From assembly GCA_010909165.1 (NCBI GenBank), contig VJWM01000126.1, forward strand, positions 372,001-436,000: a stretch of DNA of 64,000 nucleotides. The letters are read 5' to 3'. Position 1 is the first letter of the stretch; each line of letters begins with the position of its first letter. The position numbers and the translations under genes are program-made. This document shows, in pieces, positions 33,281 through 45,719 of this stretch. Source of the DNA: Anthoceros angustus. Lineage: Eukaryota; Streptophyta; Anthocerotopsida; Anthocerotales; Anthocerotaceae. The notes under the pieces are model-generated. The model was not told where the DNA came from. It did no database searches and saw only the letters and a list, made by a program, of their open reading frames with translations.

Positions 33281-34813
33281 TCACTTCTCCACGAAGGAGA
33301 TACTGAATTGCTGGAAAATTTGGCATGAAGGTGGCATCATGTTTTTCCTCTGCAACAAAGATTTTACCACGGCGCTAGCGTCTTCTTTCCACATGTACAG
33401 ATCATCGACGTCTAACCTACGACACCAATCCTCGACCGCTCTCAGCTCGTCCCCACTCAAGCTGCTCGTTTCACGAAACCCAACTTTCATCATCGGCTGC
33501 AAACGAGTCGGACATGGTCCAGAACCGGTGGAAGCATCACTGCCTGACCCGACAGCATCCCCGCTGCCCGTCCATACTTCGTGATTCAGCACCATGAGCT
33601 GCAACAGGGGAGTTTTATACTGCGCGTCCCGCACCAGAAACCTGTAAGTTGCATCCCCCAGAGTCCTAAACAGGATTTCATTGGCAAGAACCTTTTCAGC
33701 GGTGTGAGACCTGAAAACATCGCCTTTGCTGCCAGTGGCTACGTCTGTTGAGATGTGGCACTTGAGAAGATGCAGCTCGTGCACGGAGTTCCCTTGCTGC
33801 TGAAGAGCTGCGACGGAACCTATCAAAGAGGAACAACTGTGGCACCAGAAGGGAAGCCACCCGCACCCCGCCTGCTCCGCACCTTGCAACCTCACAGCAT
33901 CTCCGGGCAAGCTTTTTCGCACGGCAGCGGTCTCAGGGAGGTCGACCCACAGGTTCGCAGCACGACAGCGGTGGGTGTGACTTTCGCCAAGCTCCAAATC
34001 GTCGAGCCCGCTCACTCCATCATCCGCTTCACCGCATCCTGGATCCACTCCCTCCACATCGCCATTTCTTGATCCATCAACGACCTCCGCCACATCCCTG
34101 GATTCGTGCTCCAACCATGCGGCTATCCGCTCCCTGAACTCCGTTATCCCCGTGAATCCCCCATCTCCGACCACATCCGCAGCATCCACAACGCAGAACG
34201 CAGGCCCGAGGAGGCAGGTCCCTGCGGGAGGAATCAAGGAGCCCCCGCACCGCGCCACCAGCGAACTGGACCTGGCCTTGTCCTCGCAACAGCAGCCACC
34301 GTACCAGTCATCACTCAGCTCCTGCCAGTTCACCGACGGCAGCTCTAGAACGCGCGTGACCGGCGTCTTCATCAGCTTAGCCGAGCACGCTTTGCACCGG
34401 AATACAACCTCCTCCAGCGCCGCCAGCGCCTGCAGATCTGCCTCCAGGCGCAGCGGCGCGATCCTTTCCTCTTTCCCACCCGAGTCCTCCGCCTCCAAGA
34501 CGCTCAGCAGTGCTGACTCCATCGCCAAGAGCTTCAATCTGACATCCAAGTGATCCGCTCTCACTGCCACGCTCGCAGGAGCCAGGTGATCCACCAGGCA
34601 CAACGGCAGCTTCGCCTCCACAACCTCCTCCTCGCCGGACTCCGCGCTCCGCCATCGGCACCTCACAATCGGGGTGCGGGAAGCAGCCGTCACCAGCAAC
34701 CGCGCATCCACGTCTAGGCAGCTCTCGGAGGGAGCGATCCCCGCCTTGGACAAGACCACCCGCAGCGATCGCACCGTTGGGACGGCCTCGAACATCAGCC
34801 GCCAGTCCGCCAT
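33281..34813 (-). CDS. UBE3D / HECT-like E3 ubiquitin ligase (E2-binding protein)
   Basis: Intronless, 510 residues from MADWRLMFEAVP; the upstream in-frame region to 34891 is open but is probably leader. It fits the HECT_2 family (UBE3D, formerly UBE2CBP), which binds E2 enzymes and acts as an unusual E3. Visible features are the VVFRCKACSAKLMK segment followed by VLELPSVNWQEL and a cysteine cluster DWYGGCCCEDK, typical of the central domain, then GWLPFWCHSCSSLIG and, near the C-terminus, ILFRTLGDATYRFLVRD and LLQLMVLNHEVW. An acidic low-complexity spacer lies in between (about 250-300). The plant form is longer than the human protein. The catalytic Cys cannot be fixed by eye. Confidence 0.85.
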   Translation of the reverse strand: MADWRLMFEAVPTVRSLRVVLSKAGIAPSESCLDVDARLLVTAASRTPIVRCRWRSAESGEEEVVEAKLPLCLVDHLAPASVAVRADHLDVRLKLLAMESALLSVLEAEDSGGKEERIAPLRLEADLQALAALEEVVFRCKACSAKLMKTPVTRVLELPSVNWQELSDDWYGGCCCEDKARSSSLVARCGGSLIPPAGTCLLGPAFCVVDAADVVGDGGFTGITEFRERIAAWLEHESRDVAEVVDGSRNGDVEGVDPGCGEADDGVSGLDDLELGESHTHRCRAANLWVDLPETAAVRKSLPGDAVRLQGAEQAGCGWLPFWCHSCSSLIGSVAALQQQGNSVHELHLLKCHISTDVATGSKGDVFRSHTAEKVLANEILFRTLGDATYRFLVRDAQYKTPLLQLMVLNHEVWTGSGDAVGSGSDASTGSGPCPTRLQPMMKVGFRETSSLSGDELRAVEDWCRRLDVDDLYMWKEDASAVVKSLLQRKNMMPPSCQIFQQFSISFVEK

Positions 34814-35086
34814 CGCCAATCCTCGCGCTGAGCTCTCAAACCCTAGATCGCGCTCCGAGATAGGCAAAGGGGTACAATGAATAGGATACATTCAAGGGGA
34901 AAAACACACTGGCACGCTTCGCATGCCGTCCGAGGGACCTCATCGCGATGTTCCCGAGAGCAAGCTTGCAGGAAAGAAGCCGTGCTCGAGAGCTCTATAG
35001 CTGATCTATATACAGCTGCTGGGTAGTTAATAGGAGAAGGCTATGAAGGAGAAGAGGAAGGTTGGAAGCATCCTTCCAGAGGGATG

Positions 35087-38083
35087 TCAGCCGTGCGCAA
35101 TAGCTGCTTGAGTCGGCAGAGTGTAGTGCGACACGGTGATGAACTTCTCCGGGTTGCTGGTGTCAGCTCCTCCAGCGTGCTTGACGAAGTCGGCTGGAGA
35201 CATGTGGTTGCCATGGCACTTGCACACGATCCTGATCACCTTCTGGCAGCTGTACAGAGCCCCACAGATGGTCTTTCCGTTGGGGCCAGCTCCGGTGCAC
35301 TGCACCCAAGGGAGGGCTGGAATCTGTCCTGTGCCTCCGAAGGTTTCCCCAGGGGCAATGCCAGGGGCAATCTTGCTGCTGATATTCTCCGGGTTGCCTC
35401 TCTCGGCGGATGCTGCAGCATTGGCAGAGGCATTGCCTGTGACAGCAGAGGCGGCAGCAGAAGCAGAGTTATGTCCTTCACTGCTGGGTTGTTGGGCTGC
35501 TGCTGCACCTGCTCGCTCCATCTCATCTGCATTGCTGGCATCCGCTCCTGCGGTTTCCAGCTGGGTGACGACAGACCCAGCTGACTCCTCCTGCGCAGAT
35601 CCCTCTCCAAGGGCCCTGGGCTGGGCACGCTCCACCTTCACTCCATTTTGTGCCGGAGCCTTGTTCTGCTGCGGGGGTTTGCCCTCTCCTACTTCTATGG
35701 GCTCGCTGGTCATGGACAAGCTGGCAAAAGCACTCCCCACACTTCCCTCTCTCGGCAGGAGTCTCTCCCCTCCCTCGGACATGTTCCGAGGGAGGCCGAA
35801 CTGAGGGGGCACAGAGAAGCCCGACACAGGCCCGTTCCTCATAGGAGCGAAGGCTCCAACGGGCCTCACAGCGCCTGCAGGTGGCCCAACCCGCGCAGCA
35901 TTCCCACCCCTTTCTTCCTCACTAGGAGACGAAGCCCGGCTCCGGCGCTTGTCACTGGACTTGCTTCCTGCAACCAGAACCCAAACACCCATGAGCCACA
36001 TGCTCAAACATCATCCACAGGCAAACCAAACCAAAACACTCACAACCACAACCATGCAAAACATCCCATCACCATTTACCTTGATTCCTCCCACCATCGT
36101 CTTCAGACATCCCGGAAGCAGTCCTGACAATGGACCTGGGGGGCGACACAGCAGCCACAGGGGCGACGGCGGCCGCCTGAGGCCGCACCACCTGTGGCCA
36201 GGGATTGCCCATTTCCGGCGAAGGAAGAAACGGAGCAAACCCAGGGGGGGTCACCAGCAGCTGGTACGGGCCTCCACTCGTTACAGGCATAGGCCGAACG
36301 TCCCCTCCTCCAGGGGCAGGCCCGGGCTGCAGCAAGTAGGGGAAAGGGAAAGGAAACCCGGCAGCATTGGGCGGGATGGGGATGGGGAAGGGATACGGCA
36401 TGTGCATGAAGTTGGCAGGGGGGAACCCCGGAGGCACACCAGGCATGCCAGGCATGCTGGGGTACTGAGCCGCCGTGGGCAAAGAAGAGACCTTCTCCAC
36501 ATTCCTCCCATCATACCTCATCGGACTCCCCTTCCTATCCCCGCCATTCTCACCCACATTGCTCCCCGCCCTCTCATGCTCCACGGACGAGGTCCGCTCC
36601 AGCGGCTCTCTCCGCCGCTGCCCGTGCTCCGAAACCGGCACCGGCCCCACTCCATGCTCCTGCATGAAAGCCACAGCCGTCTGCGGCAGCCCGGGGTTCA
36701 TCATCTGCATCTCCATAAGCTTCTGGAACCATCCCTCCTGGCTCAGCCTAGCGAAGTCTATCACATTCAAAGGCGCACCCGGAGCCGGGCCCGGTGCAGG
36801 AACAGGAATAGCAACACCAGAAGGACCCTGGCCCTGGCCCTGGCCCTGCGCTCCTTCCGAAGCCGGCAGCGGCCGCACAGCCTCCTCCGCCTTCAGCCTC
36901 TGCATATGTATGGAGGACGCTGCATCAGCCTCCTTCTCCTTCCTCTCCTTCCCGTAGATCTGCAGCGCCCGCTTCAGCTCCTGCATCTGCTCCCTCCTTC
37001 CTCCTGCTCCCCGGCAACGGCAGCCGGCCAGGACCCACTCCCCATCCTCCTGAACCCCGCCGCTCCCCGCCGAGCCGGCAGATGCCGACGCCGACGCCGA
37101 CGCCGCGCCCTCCTGGCTGTCTGGCGGTGAAGACACCTCCTTGCAGTTGGAGGCAAGGAAGACGCAGTCTTGAGCGGAGGCGGGTGGAAGCCCGCCTGAG
37201 CTGCTGCGGCTTCCCTCGGGAGCCTCCTCCTCCTTCTTGGCCTTCTTCTGCAGCTTCTGCTCCTGCTGGATCTTGCGCTTCTTCCTGGCCTCCTGCCGCC
37301 GCTGCGCCTGCGCCTGGTTCTTGCGCTGCTGCTCCAGCAGCTGCCGCTGCTGCGGGTCCAGCCCGCCTCCGCCATCTCCGGCCCCAGCCCCGACTGCTGC
37401 CTCTGCAGCGGCAAGAAGCTCCCGCTCAGCCCGCTCGGCTGCAACACCATCCCGGAACCCGGTGCGGCAGCAGGCGCACTCCCCGCCAGCTGCTGCTGCT
37501 GCGCCTGGGCCAACCTCGCCCACACCACGGCGTTGTTTATCACCATAGCCGCGGCCGCATTCTGCTGCAGATCCTGGAAGAACGGTGCCGGCGCATCCTC
37601 CTTCCCCTGCTGCTGCTGCTGCTGCTGTTGCATTGCATGCATGGCCGCGATGTGGTGCATGGCCATCCGCATCTCCTCATCGCTCGCCTGAGGCTGGCTC
37701 TGTTGCTGCTGTTGCTGCAGCAGCTGCTGCTGCTGCTGCTGCTGGCGCCAGGACTCGAACCCGGGCCCCCCGGGTACTAATTTCTCCTTCCCCTCTCCCG
37801 CCACTTTCCCCGCGGGCTCCGGCTTGAAGCTGTCCTTGCCTTTCTCCTCCTTCGGAACGGCTCCCCCCTTGCCCTTGCTCCCGGAACTCCGGCTCCCGAG
37901 GGACAGCCCGAGCGACAATTCCAGCCCGCTGTCCTCCTCCGCCTCCTCCTTCCCGCCATCGCCGTCCCCCTTCCCGTCCCCGCTCACGGCGGCCTGGAAC
38001 CAGTTCGGCCGCGCCGCCTGCTGGATCCACATGCTCCGTTCCCGCTCCCCGTCCTCTCCGTACTGCTCCCCTCCTTCCGCCAT
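35087..38083 (-). CDS. NINJA-family transcriptional repressor adaptor (frameshifted)
   Basis: NINJA proteins link jasmonate JAZ repressors to TOPLESS. The first exon (38083 to 36080) opens MAEGGEQYGED, carries an EAR motif LELSLGLSL at about 50, then poly-Gln runs, a basic helix (ARKKRKIQQEQKLQKKAKK) and a Pro/Gly-rich middle. An intron (36079-35968) leads to the last exon (35967-35087) with SKSSDKRRSR and the conserved C-terminal domain: PWVQCTGAGPNGKTICG, then IRIVCKCHGNHMSPADFVKH. The exon-exon phase fits. One frameshift is needed: the N-terminal frame and the frame with the basic helix differ by one base between about 37355 and 37385, in a GC-rich run. Either a base is missing from the sequence or the allele is broken. 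An AFP paralogue is the alternative, but the sequence fits NINJA better. Confidence 0.88.
37600..37745 (-). repeat. CTG/CAG runs encoding poly-Gln
   Basis: Two trinucleotide tracts (about 37609-37632 and 37701-37743) encode Gln runs of 8-10 residues inside the NINJA-like protein. They are hypervariable candidates. Confidence 0.9.
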
Positions 38084-39111
38084 AGCCAACCTCCCTTCCT
38101 CCCTACTCTTCCTATCCTAACAAGTCTTGTCGACGGATTATCGGTCCCGCAAATGCGGCCGGGAAGCTAAGCCGCGTCTCCCTCCTCCAGATCCGCTACC
38201 AGGAAGCCATCCCGCTCCACCAGCATCGACGTTACAACCCCCACCGTTCTTCCGTCCTTCCCCTCCTGCGGCATCATCTCAACCCGACGCCGCAAGAACT
38301 AAACAACACAACCAAACCCAAAGCTTGCTTCCCCTATCCTTCCCCACCTCTTCCCCTACCCTTCCCTTCACGCTCGATCGTCACGAACGCAACGTCGAAA
38401 GCAGCGGCAGCAGCGACCCCGCCCGAGAGCACATACCAGCAACCCCGCCCGAATGCCCGAACGCTAGGCTGCTGTTAGGTGACAACGCGGGCACGAAAGT
38501 TGCCTTTTCTGCGACAAGCGGGACGCACCGGCCGGGCGGGCTGCACAGGGGGGGGCGGGGCCCGCCCGCCGCGCAGCCGGGTCCCACCTAGCCATCTTTC
38601 CATCGTCACGTTTCACTAGCCACTTCCCCCCTGGCGTACATGACTCCAGTTGTCGCCTTCCACACGTTACACATGGATTTTCGCGAACCATCCCGCTACC
38701 GGGTACGGAGACGGACGCGCGTCTCCACAGCTCCGTTACGTTAATTTTAGGGTGCGCCGCGCATCTCATCGCCGCGATGCAGGTCGTCCGTACCGGGAGC
38801 TTCCATCCCGGTCGGTGCAACGTGGAGGTGTTCCCATTGCGGGCTGCCGCTGCCGCCGTGGCCCACGTGCCTGCAGCCCGCCTGACTAGAACCGCGATCA
38901 GTTAAACCCGACCGTACGCCGGGTAGGTGACCGCGGTCCGCGGGGCGGGCGGGCGCCACGAAGGATACATATTTGGCTCGGGTCGTCAAACATCGCCACA
39001 TGTGGCCATGTGAGAACGCAATTCTTATGCTCGGCACGTGGCGGGAAATGTTAGGGCGGGCCGGGGGCGGAAGTATGCCATGGCGCGCCTGGTAGCGGGC
39101 GACGTTAGCGG

Positions 39112-39182
39112 GAGTCGGGATTCGAACCTGGGCCGAAATTTTGGCAAGTGAAACCCGGCCCTACCGCTCGAGAACGCGAGGT
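39112..39182 (-). other. tRNA-like fragment
   Basis: The minus strand holds a perfect box B (GGTTCGAATCC) at the right distance from the end of a tRNA-sized unit, but box A and the acceptor stem do not fit. It is likely a pseudo-tRNA or SINE head. Confidence 0.25.
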
Positions 39183-39299
39183 CGGAACTCGGAGCTTAGG
39201 AGTAAAACGATAAAACCGGGTGACGTTTACTCCCAGTCCCGTGTCTCGAGACTCCGTGCACTTTTCGTGGCTGGCTGGCCTCGTTGCATTGTGAAGTAG

Positions 39300-39374
39300 T
39301 GCGGCGATTGGCGGATTGGTCAGGGCGTGCGCGTCGCGATTGGCAGACCACGGATCGAATCCCGAGCGCGTCGC
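39300..39374 (+). other. tRNA-like fragment
   Basis: Ends gcggcg and cgtcgc could pair over six bases, and ggatcgaatcc is close to box B. The D arm and anticodon arm do not form properly. Pseudo-tRNA at best. Confidence 0.25.
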
Positions 39375-40276
39375 ACTTGCTACCGCTACTTGCCACGATC
39401 TTCGGCGCGGCAAAATATCCCAACCCGGGCCGGGGCCGGGCGGGAACGACTGGCCTACCCGGCGGACCGGGTCGGGGCGGGCCGGGCCGTTGGGCCGCTG
39501 CTGCTGCCGGGGACAGGAGGAGGCACCACGTGGGCTGCGCTGGGATCAAAGGTGCTGTTCCGTGCCGCGTAGCGTAGCGAGCCGGCGGGGCCCCACCCCC
39601 GGGCGCCATACAATACGCCAGTACGTGTACTTGGTAAAGTGTGAAAGCGAAGAAAGAGCGTGTGGAGCGAGCGGCGGGGTATGCTGGTGTTGTAATGTAC
39701 AAGTGGGGGGGAGGCGGGTACACAGTGACTGGCCGGTTTGTCGGCATGGGTACAGTACATTAGTGCACGCCGGAAAGGAGTTCGGGGTGGGGCCCGGCTC
39801 CCGCAACGTGTAAAGCAGGCGGGCCTTATCCGCGCCGGGTCGTAAGGGCTTACCGCCCTGGCTTCAAGGCTGTTGCCTCCGGCGTCCAGGGACTGCCATC
39901 TGTCTCTCCTCCTGCCAAGCAACTTGAATCATGACATGCGCCCGACACCCGGGCCCCGGCCCCGGCCCCGGCAGTATCATGTTTCATCAATCTCGTGTAG
40001 CTACGTAGGTATGTACCTGGAAGCTTCATTGACTGCGGTGTTGTGGTCCTCGGGAGGTCGTTCAAGATGGGAAAAGGGATCGAATTCGAAAAAAAGCGAT
40101 CACGGATCGTGATTGACATATCGGGATCGGCATGGTTCGGTGAGGTGCAAGAAAGAGGCTTCAGGTTTAGATCCAGAGTTTCTACTTATGTACCAAGGTA
40201 TTATAGCTTCCTTATTCCATAATAAGGGTCTACTTGTTACCCAAGCTCAAGATGCTATATGCGGATGTGGTAGGGT

Positions 40277-40790
40277 TTAACATAATCATTGATAAACCTT
40301 CAAAAATCCTTGTCCATGACACCATGAGTCTTGATACCAGGGATGAAAGCATGGCCTTCCTGCATGGGGTGTACTTGGGTAGAGTTTAACATAACCATTG
40401 ATAAACCTTCAAAAATCCTTGTCCATGGCCCCATGAGTCTTGATACCAAGGATGAAAGCATGGCCTTCCTGCATGGGGTGTACTTGTGTCTCGATACTCG
40501 GGGGATGAAAGCATGGCCTTCCTGCTTAGGGCTGGTTTTAACACAACCATTGATAAACCTTGAAAAATCCTTGTCCATGGCCCCATGAGTTTCGATACCT
40601 GGGATAAAAGCATGGGCTTCCTGCATAGGGCCAGTTTAACACAACCATTGATAAACCTTGAAAAATCCTTGTTCATGGCCCCATGAGTCTCGGTACCCAG
40701 GGGATGAAAGCATGGCCTTCCTCGGAGCATGGGGTGTAGTTGTGTCTCGATACATGGAGGATGAAAGCATGGCCTTCCTGCATAGGACTG
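40277..40790 (-). repeat. Diverged tandem array derived from a retrotransposon C-terminus
   Basis: About four units of 100-150 bases carry cattgataaaccttcaaaaatccttg, catggccccatgagt and gatgaaagcatggccttcctg. Read on the minus strand they encode EGHAFIPGIETHGAMDKDF and FINGCVK. The same text, EGHAFIP and ETHPAMGKDFFKFI, occurs once on the + strand at 47620-47700 inside a non-LTR retrotransposon remnant. The array is therefore probably amplified from such an element. Spacing is irregular and units are interrupted. Confidence 0.8.
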
Positions 40791-43261
40791 TACTTGTCAA
40801 CCTTTGCTATTACGCATCCCTTATGTATGTACCTAGTCTAGTTGCTTTCTCCAGTTTGGCTATGCATTGTAGCAATAGTGTATAATATTAATATTAATGT
40901 AAGATTAAATTTAATATTACTAAGTATAAATTTAATATTACTAAGTGTCTACGTGGTTCATCAAATTATCATCTATCTCTCCTTATTGCATATCCATCTT
41001 CAGCAATTTGTACATGCTTCTTATGTTCTAATAAGTTTTGGGCTAGGAGCTCAACTAGTTCAACCTCCATGCCTCCAAGCTTAAATACCCCAACAACAAC
41101 ATGAGTTTATTCAGGAGAACCAGTTACAGGAACAAGAGGTCATGAAACCATATGTGTGTAAATCAATTGTGTACTAAATTTGTAAACGGTTGATGGAGTA
41201 GAGATAGTTCAAAGTAATTCTACAAAGTTTTTTTTCTCATGAATAGATCGAGTATGTACATTCTACTTAATTCTAAGGACTCTGAAGAACCTTACAATAG
41301 CGGTGAACCTTAATTGTTGACTACAGCAGCAACCCTTTGAGTCAGAGGTGTATGATAAGGCTTTAAGGCATTTGTAACATCAGTGTGTCTCTGTCATGTA
41401 GCAAGTGTGCCATTGTGCTAATAAATATTTATAATGTGTTTGACAATTGTGTTATGATTACTCAGTGGTTGACGAGAAGATGTAGTTAGTTACTTCTATA
41501 CATGTGGTAGATGTAATACCAAAACAAGGTGAATTGCTAACAGTCTTGGCTATCAGAGAAGCAACGTGGGGCCAATGAGGGAATCAGCTATGTTCACATC
41601 AAACCTCAGGAGGATTGAAAGAATATGAGAGATAAGGAGTGATCTATGGAGGTGGACGTACAAAACGCTGCAACCGGATGAGTTTTGCAGCTGCCAACTA
41701 GTCTTCTATGTGTACCATTCTGTGTAAGCATAAAAGCATTTGCATACTGCACAATATGTGCAAGACGAATGCATGTCAGTGTGCTTCACCAATGTGAGGA
41801 TGCCCAGCACAGCTTTATTGAAGTGAAGAGAAGATGATGATATGCTGCTAATGTGGTAATGTTACAGTGGCATTGTGTGTGAATGTATGCATTTCAGTGG
41901 TGCTTTCATATGTGTGTGCTGGGCCAGAAGATGGTCAAGCTATCAGCGTAAAGTGACAACTTAACACTAAGTTGGTGTATATACGAATTGAAGTTATAGC
42001 AAGTGTCATCAAGTGTAGTTGCAGCGAGTTTTGATTGTGGATTACGAAGGAAGCTAAATCATAAAGACTTGCTAGTCTGTGTGGTCACGTTTGGAGTGCA
42101 AGACTATAGCGAACAAGTGTGGCAGCAACAAGCTTATGCAGTTTGCAGCTTCAGGTGAGCAATAAGCATGCTAGAAGCAAGTCAAGTTCTCAAAATGCAA
42201 CTACCATCACATGTGTGTGAGTGTGTAGCGTCGTCTTTGTGACACTGTGTGACAAAGGCACGACACTGCAGAGATCATATATCAAATGGCTCTAAAGGGC
42301 TTCACAACAAGCAAGTCATCAAGAACCAAGAGTAATTGAGAATGAGTGGTACCTCATCTTCATAATATTCTGAATCGAGGACCACTTAACCAAGGAGTTC
42401 CAATGAGCTCCTAGCTACTATGTCTCTCCTTAAGGGACAACATAATTCTATGAACTGTTAGTACTGTAGCAAGATGTGTATTGAGTAATAATTTCAATAT
42501 TGATTATTATTTATAAGTCATAAATCTGTTTTATTGCACACCTGGCAACACCAAGTCATACATGCTTCATGTGATTCAACCAGCTTTAGATTAGGAGTTC
42601 AACTAGTCCAACCTTCTGCTTTGAAGCTACCCAATTGGATGCCCTTTTGTACTCTTGTATTTTCGTAGATAGATTAGAAATAGTTTATTTTAATTTTTTC
42701 AATTATCCATGTTGTAGCAAAGATGTGCAATAATTTGGATAAATAGGGCGTGATAGGTGATGTAATTCACTTCTTGCTCTCCTACATTTTACCTCTAGGT
42801 CACGCACATGTGGACATAACGTTTGTAAGATTGGTCCTAGGACTTCATCTTGTTCCCTACATCTCGCTGCTATCCGAATCCCTTATCAAGTCCATACAAC
42901 ACACTAAGAGGCACCACAGAAGAAAGATCGCTGCAATACAAGTCTGCGAGAGCAGAGAAAAGGTAGCCCAATTGCGGCCCCATGGAAGCAAAGGAAGACG
43001 ACCAAGATGCAACCCCACAGATGGTAAGGAATCCTGCGACGAACCGCTCATGCATACGAAGATACAAGTAAACATTCTAATCATATGTATATTGCGCGAT
43101 TCATGGATTGCGCAAGTTGTGACACTGAGAACCCCTATGGACGGTTGACCTTCAATTTACCCGATTGGTGATGAGGCTTGTTCATCAAAATATTAAATTA
43201 CCCAAGTAAGAGTTATTACTTGTGAATGTCCAAGTGTGAGTTATTACTTGCGATTTTTTTT

Positions 43262-43400
43262 GGATCCCAATCGCAACAACAGCCGATGCAACCACAACAA
43301 CAGCCAATACAACCATAATAACAGTCAAAGCAACCACAACAACAACCAATGCAATATAACAAACGCTATTGCATCAGCAAAAGTGCATCAATAATAACAG
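43262..43400. repeat. Degenerate CAA-rich repeat
   Basis: Units of about 21-24 bases of the form caaccacaacaacagccaatg, decaying towards the right end. Confidence 0.85.
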
Positions 43401-44052
43401 CCAATAGAATAACAACAAGTACCGCACCCCACCGCAATGAGAAAAATAATAACTAGACATTCAAGAGAACCAGAGAATGGTACATTACAATGAGAAAAAG
43501 AAGAAACGGGCACATGAGAGAATCTAACAAGACGAGGAGCAAGTTTTCACATCATTAAGTGAGTGTCTGAAAATCCAAAATTAGGATGTACAATGATGAG
43601 GACGTGGTTGCAGTTTTAGATATTTAAAATATCTCAAAGGAAAAAGAATGTAATAAGTCTAGATACAATAAATCTAGACCAATGAAGGCATGCAATACTT
43701 TTCTTAAATTGTTGGTGCAGCAACAACACTAGTGCCAAATATTTGAATGAAATATTATAGTAGCAACATGCTAGAACTTACTTTGTGCTGTAACATTTTA
43801 TAAAGAACTGTGATATTGCACAATATTGAGTTCTATATTTCTTTATCAAATAATCATGCTTTCCTTCTTGTACCATATCCAGGATAGGATGCCGATGTAC
43901 ACATACTTGTTTAACAAGTGACGAGCAAAAAATGTTGGATGAAGGTATGCTAGCTCAAGGGCTTAAACAACAACGAAAAATTGTTCAGGCCATAGGATAT
44001 GTTTTGGCACAAAAGAATATATAAGAGTACCAAAAGAACTATCATCCGGCCC

Positions 44053-44180
44053 TATGCAGCAATATCTGCTGCAAATCCCTAGATCTAGCTACTCTGTACA
44101 ACAATAGCTGCTACAAAGCTTTGCGGCAACTACTCTATGCAACAATACCTACTGCAAATCTCTGCGCAAGTAGCTCTACA
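44053..44180. repeat. Three diverged units of about 41 bp
   Basis: Units near 44053, 44093 and 44134 share a pattern ctatgcaacaata-ctgctgcaaa-ctct with many substitutions. Non-coding. Confidence 0.65.
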
Positions 44181-45719
44181 CAAAGCTTGGATCCATCTAC
44201 TTTCTGCTCCTAGTAACCGTGGTGTGCGCACAACAGCAGGTTTGTGCGCACTTGCCATTAGCACTTTTTAGTTTTAAGTCACTCATTTCATGTAAAAATT
44301 TGGTACTTTTTAAACTTAATTAATTTATGTTGTGCTATAGCAATTTATAGAGTTGATAGTGCTGACTAATTCTATTTTCTAAATTACTAGTGCTACATAA
44401 TTTTTTAATCAAATATTATGAATTTCTTCTTGCTGCATATTTAACAAAATTAACGTATATTTGTACTACAAGCTATGAGAAAAGGATCTTGGACGAATCT
44501 TTACGAGGTACTTCAATGAATTCAACAAAAACTAAAATATTGATAAGGAGGAGAGATCCCTTTAAGTACAACACCTAGTATCGTAGGGGGCTAGAGTTTT
44601 TGGTGCCTCATAAAATATTTTCTGTTATTTTAATAGCAAGGTAGTATATATTTTATCACTTTATAGTAGTAATATACTAAACACATATTCTCCTCATCTT
44701 TTCATATTAGATTATAATTCTTGGACTTTAAATTTTTGTGGATATATTTATTGATATCGAGTAACCGGCTTCAGCTGTCCTATTCGCATACGAGTGGTCA
44801 CTAGAAGTTTAGGTACCAGCTGTACTCACAAGCTCATAACCTTACCGGCCTCCCTCGTGCGTTCAATATTCGGCCTTGCCAATTAATACACGTCTAAAGG
44901 TTAGTCGCAGAGACTGGCCACTGCATCTATCGACTACTCAAGCAACCCATGTCATTACCTAGGAATGATGCGATGTGTGTCAAGATATTCTTGGGACTCT
45001 CAAGCAACGGCTATAATCTTGAGCAAATAGTGCCCTATAAATGCAGCGCAGCCCCTAATTAACCATGACCCATCATTTTGGACAGAGACTTGAGAAACAA
45101 CTATGCAGAGTCTTGAGCATTGCTAACAGAATAAGATAATGAGGACGAATAAGACTTTGATTGTGTACGGATCTGGATCCATCCTCACAAGGTCTCTTAC
45201 GCAACATGTTAATGGCATATTCAAATTGCAAGTTTTGTATTTACTAGTCTAGACTCCTCCCGCTCTCAAGATGTAAGGCCCCTACATCTCTAGCGCTTAC
45301 ATACCTATTTTTCATCACTGTGCATGCAATGTTGCGTGTAAGCTCCCAGCTCTCACGTTGTAGGTAATGCTTGTGTTGTTCTCACCTCGTCCAGCTCTTG
45401 TTTCTGTGCAGCTGATGGAAAAGTATGGGTTCGCAAATGGATGTAGCTCGTTCTCTCCTGTGTAGTGTACATGTGTGACAAAGACAAATGGTTGCCTTGG
45501 AACCTCATGTGGATTGGGAGCGCACCAGTATTTATTTGTCGGCATGCCATTGCTTTCATTATCATCATTAATATTCACAATGTGACCTTGCACTTTAGAC
45601 CTCGCACGAGGGAGACCAGCGCGCCCAAACGCTGGGACAATTTAAAAACTTTTTTCTAACAACTAAGGGGATGGCACCGCATCCCACTACAACCGCATGC
45701 AATCAGAATCGTGGAGTTG

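Larger units (their letters stand above)
38120..40276. other. GC-rich upstream region of the NINJA gene
   Basis: CpG-rich DNA of about 2 kb with many overlapping long frames on both strands, as expected from GC content. None has a domain. It is probably the promoter and leader of the NINJA-like gene plus intergenic DNA. Confidence 0.5.
40791..45700. other. AT-rich intergenic region
   Basis: About 4.9 kb with no recognisable gene. Open frames (42750-43148 +, 45315-45593 -) have no domain. Low-complexity stretches are listed separately. Confidence 0.55.

Noticed and set aside
34106-34553. Plus-strand frames opposite the UBE3D-like gene
   Set aside because: Antisense to a gene with clear family motifs; GC-rich third positions keep them open.
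37355-37400. A mini-intron explaining the NINJA frame change
   Set aside because: The only GT to AG span that would fit is about 45 bases, too short for a plant intron and without a branch or pyrimidine tract.
39112-39374. Two functional tRNA genes
   Set aside because: Box B-like motifs are present but acceptor and D or anticodon arms do not fold; kept only as low-confidence tRNA-like fragments.
39196-39922. Several overlapping frames of 100-180 residues in GC-rich DNA
   Set aside because: Open in many frames at once because stop codons are rare at this GC content; no domain in any.
40277-40790. Possible CRISPR array
   Set aside because: Units are 100-150 bases, irregular and diverged, with no short constant repeat and unique spacer pattern, and the DNA is plant nuclear.
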